The translations under genes were made by a program, and so were the position numbers. 34,085 nt of DNA from Thermoleophilaceae bacterium. Lineage in GTDB: Bacteria; Actinomycetota; Thermoleophilia; Solirubrobacterales; JACPNS01. The notes below the pieces were generated by a model that had not been told where the DNA came from, did not search any database, and saw only the letters and a list, made by a program, of their open reading frames with translations. The stretch's first letter is position 1; each line of letters begins with the position of its first letter. Below, one piece after another: positions 23,328 to 31,792 of the stretch. The stretch covers positions 1-34,085 of the forward strand of contig JAEMSX010000023.1 in the NCBI GenBank assembly GCA_016462645.1. Reading direction: 5' to 3'.

Positions 23328-24390
23328 GGAGCGACTTGGGTCGATCGACAAACAAGGAACGCGACTTGCTTCGGCGTTCGTTGCGCAAGAGTCAGCCGAG
23401 GGAAGAAGGGCCCGGCGCGCGTGGAAGGTCGGCGGCGGGACGTTTGCTCTCGGGGCCGCCGTTGCCGGCGTCATGGTCATCCTCTCACTGACGGGTGGCT
23501 CGGGTGAGGGAAAGCTCTTCACCGTTCAGGACGCCGTCGCGGCCGTGGTGAAGACCGCATACGACCAGCCGGCAACGCACGCGAACTCCGTTCTATACGA
23601 AAAGCGCGTGGTCACGATTCTCGGAAAGAGCTTCCTTCAGAGGTCGAATGACTACTCAGCGTCATGGTCCGAGCAAACCGAGATTTGGCACCGCGCCGGA
23701 GACAAGAAAGGCTGGATGCGAATCGCGTTCGCGCCGCCCAAGTTCACCAGTGCGGCGGATCGCAAGGCCTACCTCAGACTTCATGGCTCTGAACCTGCGC
23801 GGAGCCGCGAAATCGCGTGCCGGAGCGTGCTCGCGAACTCCGGCGGCTCAAGGTCCCCAGCCAGCGCATTGAATCTCCCCCCGAACACAGAAATCCCGAC
23901 CGATCCAAAGCAGGCGTACCGACTCTTCAAGCGCAGCGTGCCTCACGGTTACGTCGGTCCGGGCGGCGACAACGAAGTCGTATGGCAGTCGATCGCCTAC
24001 GCGATGTACGGCGGCGCGCCATCGCTGAAGCCGGCGCAGCGCGCTGCCGTCATCGGTGCCCTGGCCGAGATCCCCGGCGTGAGCACGTCAGGTCGCACAT
24101 CTGATCCGCTCGGCAACTCCGCGATTGGATTCGCGCACACCGTTGGGGGAATTCGCACAAGTCTCTACTTCGATGCGAAGACCTCGCTGGTCACCTACTT
24201 CGGGAGTGTCCTGACGACGCCGCGGAAAATCACTGGTCACATTCGGCCGGCCGGGACCACGATCTGGAGTCAGGCGCTCGTCGACTACCGCTACGTCGAC
24301 GATTACCCGCGCCTCTCGCAGACGACACTCAAGCAAGCCGGAATCCTTGCCGGACTGTGCCCGGAGATACGGCACGCTGGGCGCAATTAG
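23320..24390 (+). CDS. membrane-anchored sigma-partner protein (putative anti-sigma, CU044_5270-like)
   Basis: A 356-residue protein with a short cytoplasmic N-terminus (1-36), one membrane segment (about 37-59, beginning VGGGTFALGAAVAGVMVI) and a large extracytoplasmic domain. The outer domain contains IPTDPKQAYRLFKR and AAVIGALAEIPGVSTSGRTSDPLGN, which resemble actinobacterial proteins named CU044_5270 family that commonly sit next to sigma factors. The overlap with the sigma gene suggests it holds that sigma factor at the membrane and senses an outside signal, but no zinc anti-sigma motif (HxxxCxxC) is present in the 36-residue N-terminus. The start is ATG 23320; a TTG two codons upstream is less likely. 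Confidence 0.75.
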   Translation: MSEERLGSIDKQGTRLASAFVAQESAEGRRARRAWKVGGGTFALGAAVAGVMVILSLTGGSGEGKLFTVQDAVAAVVKTAYDQPATHANSVLYEKRVVTILGKSFLQRSNDYSASWSEQTEIWHRAGDKKGWMRIAFAPPKFTSAADRKAYLRLHGSEPARSREIACRSVLANSGGSRSPASALNLPPNTEIPTDPKQAYRLFKRSVPHGYVGPGGDNEVVWQSIAYAMYGGAPSLKPAQRAAVIGALAEIPGVSTSGRTSDPLGNSAIGFAHTVGGIRTSLYFDAKTSLVTYFGSVLTTPRKITGHIRPAGTTIWSQALVDYRYVDDYPRLSQTTLKQAGILAGLCPEIRHAGRN

Positions 24391-24393
24391 CCT
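24388..24393 (+). promoter_or_regulatory. TANNNT -10-like hexamer before the MATE GTG start
   Basis: TAGCCT overlaps the TAG stop of the partner gene and ends 7 nt before GTG 24401. The GTG has no Shine-Dalgarno sequence, so leaderless transcription of the exporter from here is possible besides read-through from the sigma gene. Confidence 0.3.
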
Positions 24394-24400
24394 CTCTCGG

Positions 24401-25711
24401 GTGACCTTCGCCAACAGCGCCCGCGACCGGGACATCGTTCGGCTCGCCCTGCCAGCCCTCGGAGCGCTCGCAGCTGAGCCGACCTACCTGCTCGTTGACA
24501 CCGCCGTCGTCGGCCACCTCGGCACCGTCCAGCTCGCCGCCCTCGGCCTCGCCGCCACGTTCCTCGCCAGCATCTTCTGGCTCTTCAACTTTCTCGCCAA
24601 CGCCACGACCACTCACGTGGCCAACGCCCACGGATCGGGCAACGAGGACCAGGTCGGATCGATCACGGCGCAGGCGGTCTGGCTCGCGATTGCGATCGGA
24701 CTCACGCTGACCGTGCTTGGCGTGGCGTTGGCGGAACCGATCACTGGACTGCTCCAGGCGCACGGGGCAGTCGCCGACCACGCCACCACCTACATCCGCA
24801 TCAGCGCCCTCGGCGCGCCGTTCGTGATGATTGCGCTCGCCGGCCAGGGCTGGGCGCGCGGGACGCAGCGCATGAACGTGCCACTGAAGATCCTCGTCGC
24901 GAGCAACATCGTGAACCTGCTGCTCGAAGTGCTGTTCATCTACGGCTTCGAGTGGGGGATCGCCGGGAGCGCCTGGGGCACGGTGATCGCGCAGGTCGGC
25001 GCGGCAGTCGCATTCGTCTGGACCATGCGCGACGTGCTCGCCGGCCACCTGAAGATCGTCCGTGAGCGCATGCGCGCGCTGATCAGCGTCGGCGGCGACC
25101 TCTTCATCCGCACCGGTCTGATGCTTCTCTGCTTCAACGGCATCAATGCGCTGCTCGCGCGCGTCGGCGCGACAGACCTCGCCGCCAACCAGGTGCTCTT
25201 CCAGCTGATGATCTTCCTGGCACTCGTGATGGACTCGATTGCAATCGCCGGGCAGACGCTGATCGGCCGCGAACTTGGCGCCGCCGCTCGCGAGTCGGCC
25301 CAGTCCTACGCGATGCGCGTGACGGTGCTCTCTTTCTACGCCGGCGCAGTCCTCGCATTGCTTCTGGCGGCAGGCCACGACCTGCTTCCCCAGGCCTTCA
25401 CGAGCGACGCCGCCGTGCTCGATCAGATCGGCAATGTCTGGTGGCTGTTCGTCGTCTACGTCCTCTTCAGCTCGCTCGTCTACGGCTGGGACGGCGTGAT
25501 GCTCGGCGGCGGCGATTCGCGAGTGATGATGTTCGTGATGCTCGCGGCGACGAGCGCCTGCCTGCCCGTCGCCTACTTGTTGATCGACGCGCCGCACGCG
25601 ATCGTCGGGGCCTGGATCGCCTTCTCGGTGCTGAACTTCGTGCGGTTGATCGGGAACGGAACACGCGTCCTCTCCGGTCGCTGGTCACAGAATTCCGCGT
25701 CGCGACACTAA
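24401..25711 (+). CDS. MATE family efflux transporter (DinF-like)
   Basis: A 436-residue, about 12-helix cation-coupled multidrug/toxin exporter in the cytoplasmic membrane. The opening region LALPALGALAAEPTYLLVDTAVVGHLGT is typical of the DinF-like branch, and the duplicated six-helix halves are visible, the second starting around ALISVGGDLFIRTG. Length and hydrophobicity are normal. GTG 24401 was chosen; an in-frame TTG at 24347 lies inside the preceding gene and would add 18 polar residues. It sits between the two sigma/partner pairs, 10 nt after one and 6 nt before the other, so it is likely part of that regulon. The exported compound is unknown. Confidence 0.9.
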   Translation: MTFANSARDRDIVRLALPALGALAAEPTYLLVDTAVVGHLGTVQLAALGLAATFLASIFWLFNFLANATTTHVANAHGSGNEDQVGSITAQAVWLAIAIGLTLTVLGVALAEPITGLLQAHGAVADHATTYIRISALGAPFVMIALAGQGWARGTQRMNVPLKILVASNIVNLLLEVLFIYGFEWGIAGSAWGTVIAQVGAAVAFVWTMRDVLAGHLKIVRERMRALISVGGDLFIRTGLMLLCFNGINALLARVGATDLAANQVLFQLMIFLALVMDSIAIAGQTLIGRELGAAARESAQSYAMRVTVLSFYAGAVLALLLAAGHDLLPQAFTSDAAVLDQIGNVWWLFVVYVLFSSLVYGWDGVMLGGGDSRVMMFVMLAATSACLPVAYLLIDAPHAIVGAWIAFSVLNFVRLIGNGTRVLSGRWSQNSASRH

Positions 25712-25717
25712 GCACCG

Positions 25718-26260
25718 ATGCCTTTGACCCACGAAGACATATCGGCGCTGTACAGCGAGCATTCGCCGTTGCTGCTCCGCTACCTGATGCGCCGCACCTT
25801 TGACGCGCAAGCGGCCGTTGAACTCATGGCGGAGACGTTCGCGACCGCGTACGAGAAGCGCGCGGCCTGCAACGGACCGGAAGTCGGCCGGGCCTGGGTG
25901 TTCGGCATCGCCAACAACATGCTGCTCGACTTCTACCGCAGCGGCAAAACCGAGCGCCGCGCTGTCGATCGAATCGGACTCGCTGTTCCGGAGGTGCACG
26001 ACGACGATCTCGAGCGAATCGAGGATCTGGCCGGCACTGCCGAGCTTCGCGGAGCCGTCGCGACGGCGCTGCGCGATCTCTCGGACAAGCACCGCACCGC
26101 GCTGGAACTGCGGGTCGTGCAGGAGCGGAGCTACGAGGAGGTCGCGGGCGCGATGGGAGTGAGCGAGGACGTCGCGCGGGCACGGGTGAGTCGGGCGCTG
26201 AAGAAACTGAAGGGCGTCGTCGAAGACGCGGTGCCGGTAGAGGTGATTGAGAATGTTTGA
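25718..26260 (+). CDS. ECF-type RNA polymerase sigma factor, second of two
   Basis: A 180-residue paralogue of the sigma factor at 22779. Shared features include DISALYxEH near the N-terminus, MRRTFDAQ, ETFATAYEKR, WVFGIANNMLLDFYRSGKTERRAVDRIG (region 2) and LRDLSDKHRTALELRVV with VSEDVARARVSRALKKLK (region 4). It begins 6 nt after the MATE stop and overlaps the next gene by 8 nt (ATGTTTGA), the same junction as in the first pair. The pairs therefore look like a duplication of a whole sigma-partner unit. Whether the two sigma factors recognise the same promoters cannot be told from sequence. Confidence 0.9.
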   Translation: MPLTHEDISALYSEHSPLLLRYLMRRTFDAQAAVELMAETFATAYEKRAACNGPEVGRAWVFGIANNMLLDFYRSGKTERRAVDRIGLAVPEVHDDDLERIEDLAGTAELRGAVATALRDLSDKHRTALELRVVQERSYEEVAGAMGVSEDVARARVSRALKKLKGVVEDAVPVEVIENV

Positions 26261-27452
26261 CACAAATACTGAACTCCCGCATGTGATCGCCGACCTCGGC
26301 CGCGAACTCGACATCGCGATCATCCGAGCCGAGCGCGAGCAACGCCTCACAAGCACGCCCCCGCCTCGTCCGACCCGCTCGCGACGTCGCGGATTTGCGA
26401 TTGCAGTCGCCGCGCTCGGCGTGTGCGCGATCGCGCTGATGCTCGTGTTCGGCATCGGCAGGGGCGACACCAACGTCGGGGTCCAGGACGCGCTCGCAGA
26501 CGTTGCGGATCGCATCGCCGTCTCACCGCATCCGACGCCAACGCAGTTCCAGTACCAGAAGATTCGCGGGACCGGTATGGGCCAGATCGAGGGCGGCATC
26601 GATCAGATGGGGCAGCTCTACGACACGTTCGTCTACCAGTCGTCGAGCGAACAGGAGTGGGCGATCAGCATCGTGAAGAACGGCCGCGGTCGCATGCGCG
26701 GCGGCATCCCGACCTACCCGACTGCCAAGGACAGGAAGAACGGCGAGCAGTACTTCGACTCATTCAAGAAGCACGAAGAGCTCTACAAGACGGCTTCCGG
26801 CCGAAAGCGACTTCGCGCGATCAATCATCGAGTCATGACCTACAACAAGTCTCATGGCGTGATGGGTATCTCCGGTATTGACGGTCCCGAGTGGGTTCCC
26901 GCTACGTGGCAGGCAAACGGCCAGCTCGTTTTCGGCGGCGAGATGCTCACACCGGCGCAGCTCGCCAAGTATCCCCGCGACCCCAAGGCGATCTACGACC
27001 GCATGAACGCGCAGGCGTCAAAGGAGTGGAAGGCGCAACGGGAACTCTTCGCGAAGCTGCCGGCGAAACAGCGCGCCGCGCTGATCGAGGGTCCCGGCGT
27101 CAAGGACAATCTCTGGGTCTACCTCACCGAGTCAAACAACGCACCGCTTCCGGCGGATCTGCTGGCCGCGCGCGTCCGCGCGCTGGCCTACTTCCCCGGA
27201 GTGAAAGCCGCCGGCGAAGGCACCGACGCGTTCGGCCGCCAGGGCCAGAAGTTCATCTGGCGCGACCGTGGGGTCGAGAGCGAGATCCTCTTCGACAAGA
27301 AGACTGCGGTTCTGCTGATGTCGCGCGCCACGGTGTTCGATCCCTCGCAGCAGGGCGTTAAGGCTTTCCGACGCGTGCCCGTTGGCACCGTGACCGGCAG
27401 CTACCAGCTGATCGAGCAGAAGACTCTGAACTACCTGCCGACATTCGGCTGA
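26253..27452 (+). CDS. membrane-anchored sigma-partner protein, second of two
   Basis: A 399-residue protein with a cytoplasmic N-terminus (1-47) ending in a basic patch (RPTRSRRR), one membrane segment (about 48-68) and an extracytoplasmic domain of some 330 residues. The region LPADLLAARVRALAYFPGVKAAG matches the corresponding part of the first partner (AQRAAVIGALAEIPGVSTSG), though overall similarity is low, so the sensor parts have diverged much more than the sigma factors. FQYQKIRG near residue 93 begins the outer domain. The start is ATG 26253, overlapping the sigma stop. An anti-sigma role is inferred from position and topology, not from a known binding motif. Confidence 0.75.
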   Translation: MFDTNTELPHVIADLGRELDIAIIRAEREQRLTSTPPPRPTRSRRRGFAIAVAALGVCAIALMLVFGIGRGDTNVGVQDALADVADRIAVSPHPTPTQFQYQKIRGTGMGQIEGGIDQMGQLYDTFVYQSSSEQEWAISIVKNGRGRMRGGIPTYPTAKDRKNGEQYFDSFKKHEELYKTASGRKRLRAINHRVMTYNKSHGVMGISGIDGPEWVPATWQANGQLVFGGEMLTPAQLAKYPRDPKAIYDRMNAQASKEWKAQRELFAKLPAKQRAALIEGPGVKDNLWVYLTESNNAPLPADLLAARVRALAYFPGVKAAGEGTDAFGRQGQKFIWRDRGVESEILFDKKTAVLLMSRATVFDPSQQGVKAFRRVPVGTVTGSYQLIEQKTLNYLPTFG

Positions 27453-27464
27453 GCCTCCGCCACA

Positions 27465-27470
27465 TAGACT
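27465..27470 (+). promoter_or_regulatory. TAGACT -10-like hexamer upstream of ileS
   Basis: TAGACT ends 12 nt before the ileS ATG at 27483, in a 30-nt gap after the sigma-partner gene. No Shine-Dalgarno sequence and no T-box leader are present (the gap is far too short for one), so ileS is not controlled by a T-box here. Confidence 0.35.
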
Positions 27471-27482
27471 CACCCCCTGCAA

Positions 27483-30400
27483 ATGCCAGTTTTTGAGCCA
27501 ATCAAGCAGGGGGAGTCGTTCCCCCAGATCGAGGAACGCATTCTGCGTCGCTGGAAGGAGCTCGGCGTCTTCGAGAAGTCGCTCGAGCAGCGCGAAGGTG
27601 CTGACCGGTTCGTCTTCTTCGAGGGCCCGCCGACTGCCAACGGCCGACCGGGAAGCCACCACGTTCTCAGCCGCGTTTTCAAGGACATCTTCCCGCGCTA
27701 CAAGACGATGCAGGGATTCAAAGTCGACCGCAAGGCCGGCTGGGACTGCCACGGCCTGCCCGTCGAGCTTGAGATCGAGAAAGAGCTCGGACTCTCGAAC
27801 AAGCACGAGATCGAGAACTACGGCATTGGCGCCTTCAACGAGAAGTGCCGCGACAGCGTGCTGCGTTACGTGGAGGACTGGAACGCGCTGACCGAGCGCA
27901 TCGGTTTCTGGATCGACCTCGATGACCCGTACAAGACGATGTCGAATGAGTACGTGGAGTCGGTCTGGTGGTCGCTCAAGGAGATCGACAACAAGGGCCT
28001 CCTATATGAAGGCCACCGCGTGGTGCCCTACTGCCCGCGTTGCGGGACCGCGCTTTCGAGTCACGAGGTCGCGCAGGGATACAAGGACGTCGAGGACCCG
28101 TCGGTCTACGTGAAGCTGCCGGTCACGGGCGAACCCGACACCCACCTGCTCGTCTGGACGACCACTCCCTGGACCCTTCCGGGGAACGTTGCCGTCGCCG
28201 TGAATCCGAGCGTCGAGTACGCCAAGGTTCAATACGAAGGCGCCACGCTGATCCTCGCCAACGCGCTCGTCGAGAAGGTCCTCGGCGAGGACGCGATCGC
28301 GATCGAGACGCTCTCCGGCGAGCAGCTCACCGAGCTCGCTTACGACGGTCCTGTCTTCGAGCTCACCGACCGCCCGCAGGCGCCGAGCCCCGTTATCGCC
28401 GGCGACTTCGTCACCACCGAAGACGGCACCGGCCTCGTGCACATCGCCCCGGCCTTCGGTGAGGACGACTACACGGTCGCCGCCGCTCACGGAATCTTCG
28501 ATCCGACCCAGCAGGACACGCTCTACAACCCGGTCGGCCTCGACGGCAACTACACCGACCAGGTCGTCGGATTTGAAGGCCGCTTCGTCAAGGATCCCGA
28601 ACTGACCGAAGAACTGATCGCCTCGCTCGATTCGCGCGGCCTGCTTTTCCGATCCTTCAAGTACGAGCACTCCTACCCGCACTGCTGGCGCTGCTCGACT
28701 CCACTGATCTATTACGCCAAGGGCAGTTGGTACATCCAGACGACCGCGATCCGCGACGGCATGCTCGCCGGCAACGAAGGCATCAGCTGGTATCCGCCGC
28801 ACATCAAGGAAGGCCGCTTCGGCAACTGGCTGGAGAACAACATCGACTGGGCGCTCTCGCGCGAGCGCTACTGGGGTACGCCGCTCCCGGTCTGGATCAA
28901 CGACGAGGACCCCGACGAACGCATCGTGATCGGCAGCTACGCCGAGCTCGAGGAACTCGCCGGCAAGCCGGTCGAGGATCCGCATCGCCCCTACATCGAC
29001 GAGTTCACCTTCCCGGCGCCGTCCGGATCCGGCACGATGCGCCGCGTCCCCGAGGTGATCGACGCCTGGTACGACAGCGGCTCGATGCCGTTCGCGCAGT
29101 GGCACTACCCGTTTGAGAACAAGGAGCTCTTCGAGCAGCGCTTCCCCGCGGACTACATCTGCGAGGCGCTCGACCAGACGCGCGGCTGGTTCTACAGCCT
29201 GCTCGCGGTCAGCACGCTCCTGTTTGAAAAGCCTTCCTATGAAACGGTGCTCTGCCTCGGCCTGATCCTCGACCCCGAGGGTCAGAAGATGAGCAAGAGC
29301 CGCGGCAACGTCGTCGCCCCGTGGGACGTGATCGACGAGCACGGCGCCGACGCCTTCCGCTGGTACTACCTGACCAGCAAGGAGCCGTGGGCGGGCTACC
29401 GCTTCTCCTCCGAGACGGTCGGCGAGTCCGTGCGCAAGTTCCTGCTCACGCTCTGGAACACCTTCGGCTTCCTCGTGATGTACGCCAACACCGGAGACCA
29501 GGACGGCAGCGGCGCCAAGCCGCCCGCAGAGCGCGGCGACCTCGACCGCTGGGCGCTCAGCCGCCTGCAGTCAACGGTGGCCACCGTCTCCGAGCGACTC
29601 GACGACTACGACGCGACGGCCGCCGGCAAGGCGATCGATGACCTCGTCGACGATCTCTCCAACTGGTACGTGCGCAGCTCGCGCCGCCGCTTCTGGGATG
29701 CGGACCCCGACGCGATCGCAACGCTGCGCGAGTGCCTGACCACGATCTCGCAGCTGATCGCGCCGTTCACTCCGTTCATCGCCGACGAGATCTACTCGAA
29801 GCTCGCCGGCGCAGATGGCGCTGACTCAGTCCACCTCACCGACTTCCCGCAGCCGGACGCCGCACTCGCCGACGCGAAGCTCGAAGCCGACATGGCGACT
29901 GCCCGCCAGGCCGTCGAGCTCGCCCGCGCCGCGCGCGCCCAGGCCAAGGTCAAGATCCGCCAGCCACTCGGCGAGATAGTCGTGGTCGCCACAGGCGAGG
30001 AGCAGGAAGCGATCGCCCGCTTCGAGGACCTGATCCTCGGCGAGCTCAACGTGAAGACCGTTCGCTACGTGACCGACGCCGATGAACTCGCGCGCTTCGA
30101 GATCAAGCCCAACTTCAAGGCGCTCGGACCGCGCCTCGGCAAGAACATGCCGCTCGCCAAGGAAGCGATCGCCGCGCTCGACGGCGCAAAGGCGAATGAG
30201 AATCTCCAGAACGGCGAGCCGATCAGGCTCGGCATCAACGGTGACGAGTTCCTGCTCGGCCCCGAGGACGTCCAGGTGGTGCTCGCGCCGCTCGACGGAT
30301 ACCAGCTCGAGCGCGAGGGCACGCACGCAGTCGCCCTCGACCTCACCGTGACCGATGCCTTGAAGCGCGAAGGTCTCGCCCGTGAAATCGTCCACGCCGT

Positions 30401-30620
30401 GCAGAACGCGCGCAAGGACACAGGCCTCGCCGTCGAGGACCGCATCGACTTGCAGATCGGCGGCGACGAAGCGTTGATGGTTGCCGCGCGCGAGCACGAG
30501 CAGTATCTTGCTGCGGAGACGCTTGCGACCACCGTGGGGATCGGGGTCGCAGAGAATGACGCGGGAGAGCTCGCCACAGTCGAGGGCATGGAGCTGCGCA
30601 TCCAGGTCGTCAAAGCCTGA
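27483..30620 (+). CDS. ileS: isoleucyl-tRNA synthetase
   Basis: A 1045-residue class I aminoacyl-tRNA synthetase that charges tRNA-Ile. The HIGH-type site reads GPPTANGRPGSHH (48-60), where the first His of HIGH is Gly, as in the GIHH variant I recall from several bacterial groups. KAGWDCHGLPVELEIEKELG follows, then the CP1 editing domain (about 190-390), and KMSKS at 602-606. The C-terminal half carries the anticodon-binding domain and a long extension ending near 1045. Length and motifs suggest the type-2 (eukaryote-like) IleS, a group associated with low mupirocin sensitivity; that is family knowledge, not shown here. ATG 27483 is the only suitable start. Confidence 0.96.
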   Translation: MPVFEPIKQGESFPQIEERILRRWKELGVFEKSLEQREGADRFVFFEGPPTANGRPGSHHVLSRVFKDIFPRYKTMQGFKVDRKAGWDCHGLPVELEIEKELGLSNKHEIENYGIGAFNEKCRDSVLRYVEDWNALTERIGFWIDLDDPYKTMSNEYVESVWWSLKEIDNKGLLYEGHRVVPYCPRCGTALSSHEVAQGYKDVEDPSVYVKLPVTGEPDTHLLVWTTTPWTLPGNVAVAVNPSVEYAKVQYEGATLILANALVEKVLGEDAIAIETLSGEQLTELAYDGPVFELTDRPQAPSPVIAGDFVTTEDGTGLVHIAPAFGEDDYTVAAAHGIFDPTQQDTLYNPVGLDGNYTDQVVGFEGRFVKDPELTEELIASLDSRGLLFRSFKYEHSYPHCWRCSTPLIYYAKGSWYIQTTAIRDGMLAGNEGISWYPPHIKEGRFGNWLENNIDWALSRERYWGTPLPVWINDEDPDERIVIGSYAELEELAGKPVEDPHRPYIDEFTFPAPSGSGTMRRVPEVIDAWYDSGSMPFAQWHYPFENKELFEQRFPADYICEALDQTRGWFYSLLAVSTLLFEKPSYETVLCLGLILDPEGQKMSKSRGNVVAPWDVIDEHGADAFRWYYLTSKEPWAGYRFSSETVGESVRKFLLTLWNTFGFLVMYANTGDQDGSGAKPPAERGDLDRWALSRLQSTVATVSERLDDYDATAAGKAIDDLVDDLSNWYVRSSRRRFWDADPDAIATLRECLTTISQLIAPFTPFIADEIYSKLAGADGADSVHLTDFPQPDAALADAKLEADMATARQAVELARAARAQAKVKIRQPLGEIVVVATGEEQEAIARFEDLILGELNVKTVRYVTDADELARFEIKPNFKALGPRLGKNMPLAKEAIAALDGAKANENLQNGEPIRLGINGDEFLLGPEDVQVVLAPLDGYQLEREGTHAVALDLTVTDALKREGLAREIVHAVQNARKDTGLAVEDRIDLQIGGDEALMVAAREHEQYLAAETLATTVGIGVAENDAGELATVEGMELRIQVVKA

Positions 30621-30661
30621 CCGCAAGAACTTTCTAGGCACTACGGGGTTATCTACAGAGC

Positions 30662-31618
30662 ATGAAGAACTTGAACCGAACACACCTGCTCGTCGCGCTT
30701 GCGTCGATCGTCTGCCTGCTGGCCGGAGCGGCCGTGGCCCAGGCCGTGTCGAACAAGACCGCCACAAGCAAGGGTGTGACCTTCATCCGCAAGGCCAACC
30801 TCAGCTCCTTTCCCGGAACGGGCTTCCGTTCAGACACGATCTCGGCGCTCGCCGCAGCGCGCAAGATCGGTGTGAGCGTGCCGTCAAAGACGATGTCGAA
30901 GTTCCTCGACCCAGTCGAAGAAGAGTCGGTCAACTATGCGGGCAGCGCCGGTGCCACGGCCAAGCTGATCCTCGCCGCGACGGCACTCGGCCGCAACCCG
31001 GGCTGCTTCGGCCCGAAGAACAACGAGCTGAACCTCCCAAACATCCTGACCTCGGACTACAACGCGAAGAGCGGGCAGTTCGGGCGGACTTCCTTTGACC
31101 ATGCGCTGGCGCTGCTCGCATTGAAGGCCGCGCACGAGCCGATCACCAAGAAGGCAGTGACCTTCGCCAAGGACCGGCGCGGCAAGTACGGCTGGAACTT
31201 CGCGATGTCGAAGTCTTCCGGCGACGATGTTGAGTCGAGCGCTCTGATGATCGAGGCCCTGCGCGCCGCCGGCGTCTCGCGGAAGAGCAGCTCCTTGAAG
31301 TCCGCCTACAAGTGGATCACCTACCAGCGCAATCAGGATGGTGGCTACAACCCGGACACGCCGCAGGGCGAGACGCAGGCCGACACGACTGCCTACGCGA
31401 TCCGAGCGTTCGACGCGCTGGGGATCGTGAACAGTTACTCCAAGAACGCGAAGCGCTCGCTGCGCGCCCTGCAACAGAAGAACGGGGGATTCCGATTCTC
31501 GCCGACCGTGAAGGGCGACTATCTCGGGATTTCGACCGCCAACGCGACACTCGCGCTCAGCGGGCAGCACTACCCGGTGGTTGCTCGCTCCAAGAAGAGC
31601 TCAGGCTGCAACAAGTAA
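30662..31618 (+). CDS. secreted prenyltransferase/squalene-cyclase-repeat protein
   Basis: A 318-residue exported protein. Signal peptide about 1-28 (LLVALASIVCLLAGAAVAQA). The rest is alpha-helical with repeats like those of squalene cyclases, protein prenyltransferases and transcobalamin-type cobalamin binders: GKYGWNFA...DDVESSALMIEAL, NQDGGYNP...TQADTTAYAIRAF and KNGGFRFS...GISTANATLAL. The catalytic DxDD or zinc ligands of the enzymes are not evident, so a ligand-binding role is at least as likely. ATG 30662 follows ileS by 41 nt; no strong Shine-Dalgarno sequence, but TATCTA ends 6 nt before it. It is followed by a secreted membrane-anchored protein and a TolQ/ExbB-type gene, probably one functional unit. 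Confidence 0.8.
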   Translation: MKNLNRTHLLVALASIVCLLAGAAVAQAVSNKTATSKGVTFIRKANLSSFPGTGFRSDTISALAAARKIGVSVPSKTMSKFLDPVEEESVNYAGSAGATAKLILAATALGRNPGCFGPKNNELNLPNILTSDYNAKSGQFGRTSFDHALALLALKAAHEPITKKAVTFAKDRRGKYGWNFAMSKSSGDDVESSALMIEALRAAGVSRKSSSLKSAYKWITYQRNQDGGYNPDTPQGETQADTTAYAIRAFDALGIVNSYSKNAKRSLRALQQKNGGFRFSPTVKGDYLGISTANATLALSGQHYPVVARSKKSSGCNK

Positions 31619-31703
31619 AACCACCGTTTATTCAACACTGTGGGCACGTTAATGCCTGCTTCAAACCCTTGGCCGCATCCAACAACACCGTTAATCTGTT
31701 CCT

Positions 31704-31780
31704 TCTGTGGGGGCTTCAGCCGCTGACCGGAACGGGTCGAAGCTGAGCGCTGTCGTAGCCCGACTCACCTCTCCCACAGG
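31704..31780 (+). promoter_or_regulatory. structured leader upstream of the secreted anchored protein
   Basis: CTGTGGG (31705-31711) is complementary to CCCACAG (31773-31779), extendable by a T-G pair. Inside it GCTTC (31713-31717) pairs with GAAGC (31739-31743) and GACC (31725-31728) with GGTC (31735-31738) around GGAACG. The 3' arm overlaps the AGGA ribosome binding site region before ATG 31793, so folding could limit translation. I could not match it securely to a known riboswitch; GTTAATCTG and the GGAACGGGTC part vaguely recall the ydaO (c-di-AMP) motif. Confidence 0.4.
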
Positions 31781-31792
31781 ACCTACCTGATC

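Noticed and set aside
27453-27482. Possible T-box leader for ileS
   Set aside because: The gap is only 30 nt, far too short for a T-box, and no T-box sequence is present.
28002-29342. 446-codon minus-strand open frame within ileS
   Set aside because: Shadow of ileS; no recognisable motif and typical antisense composition.
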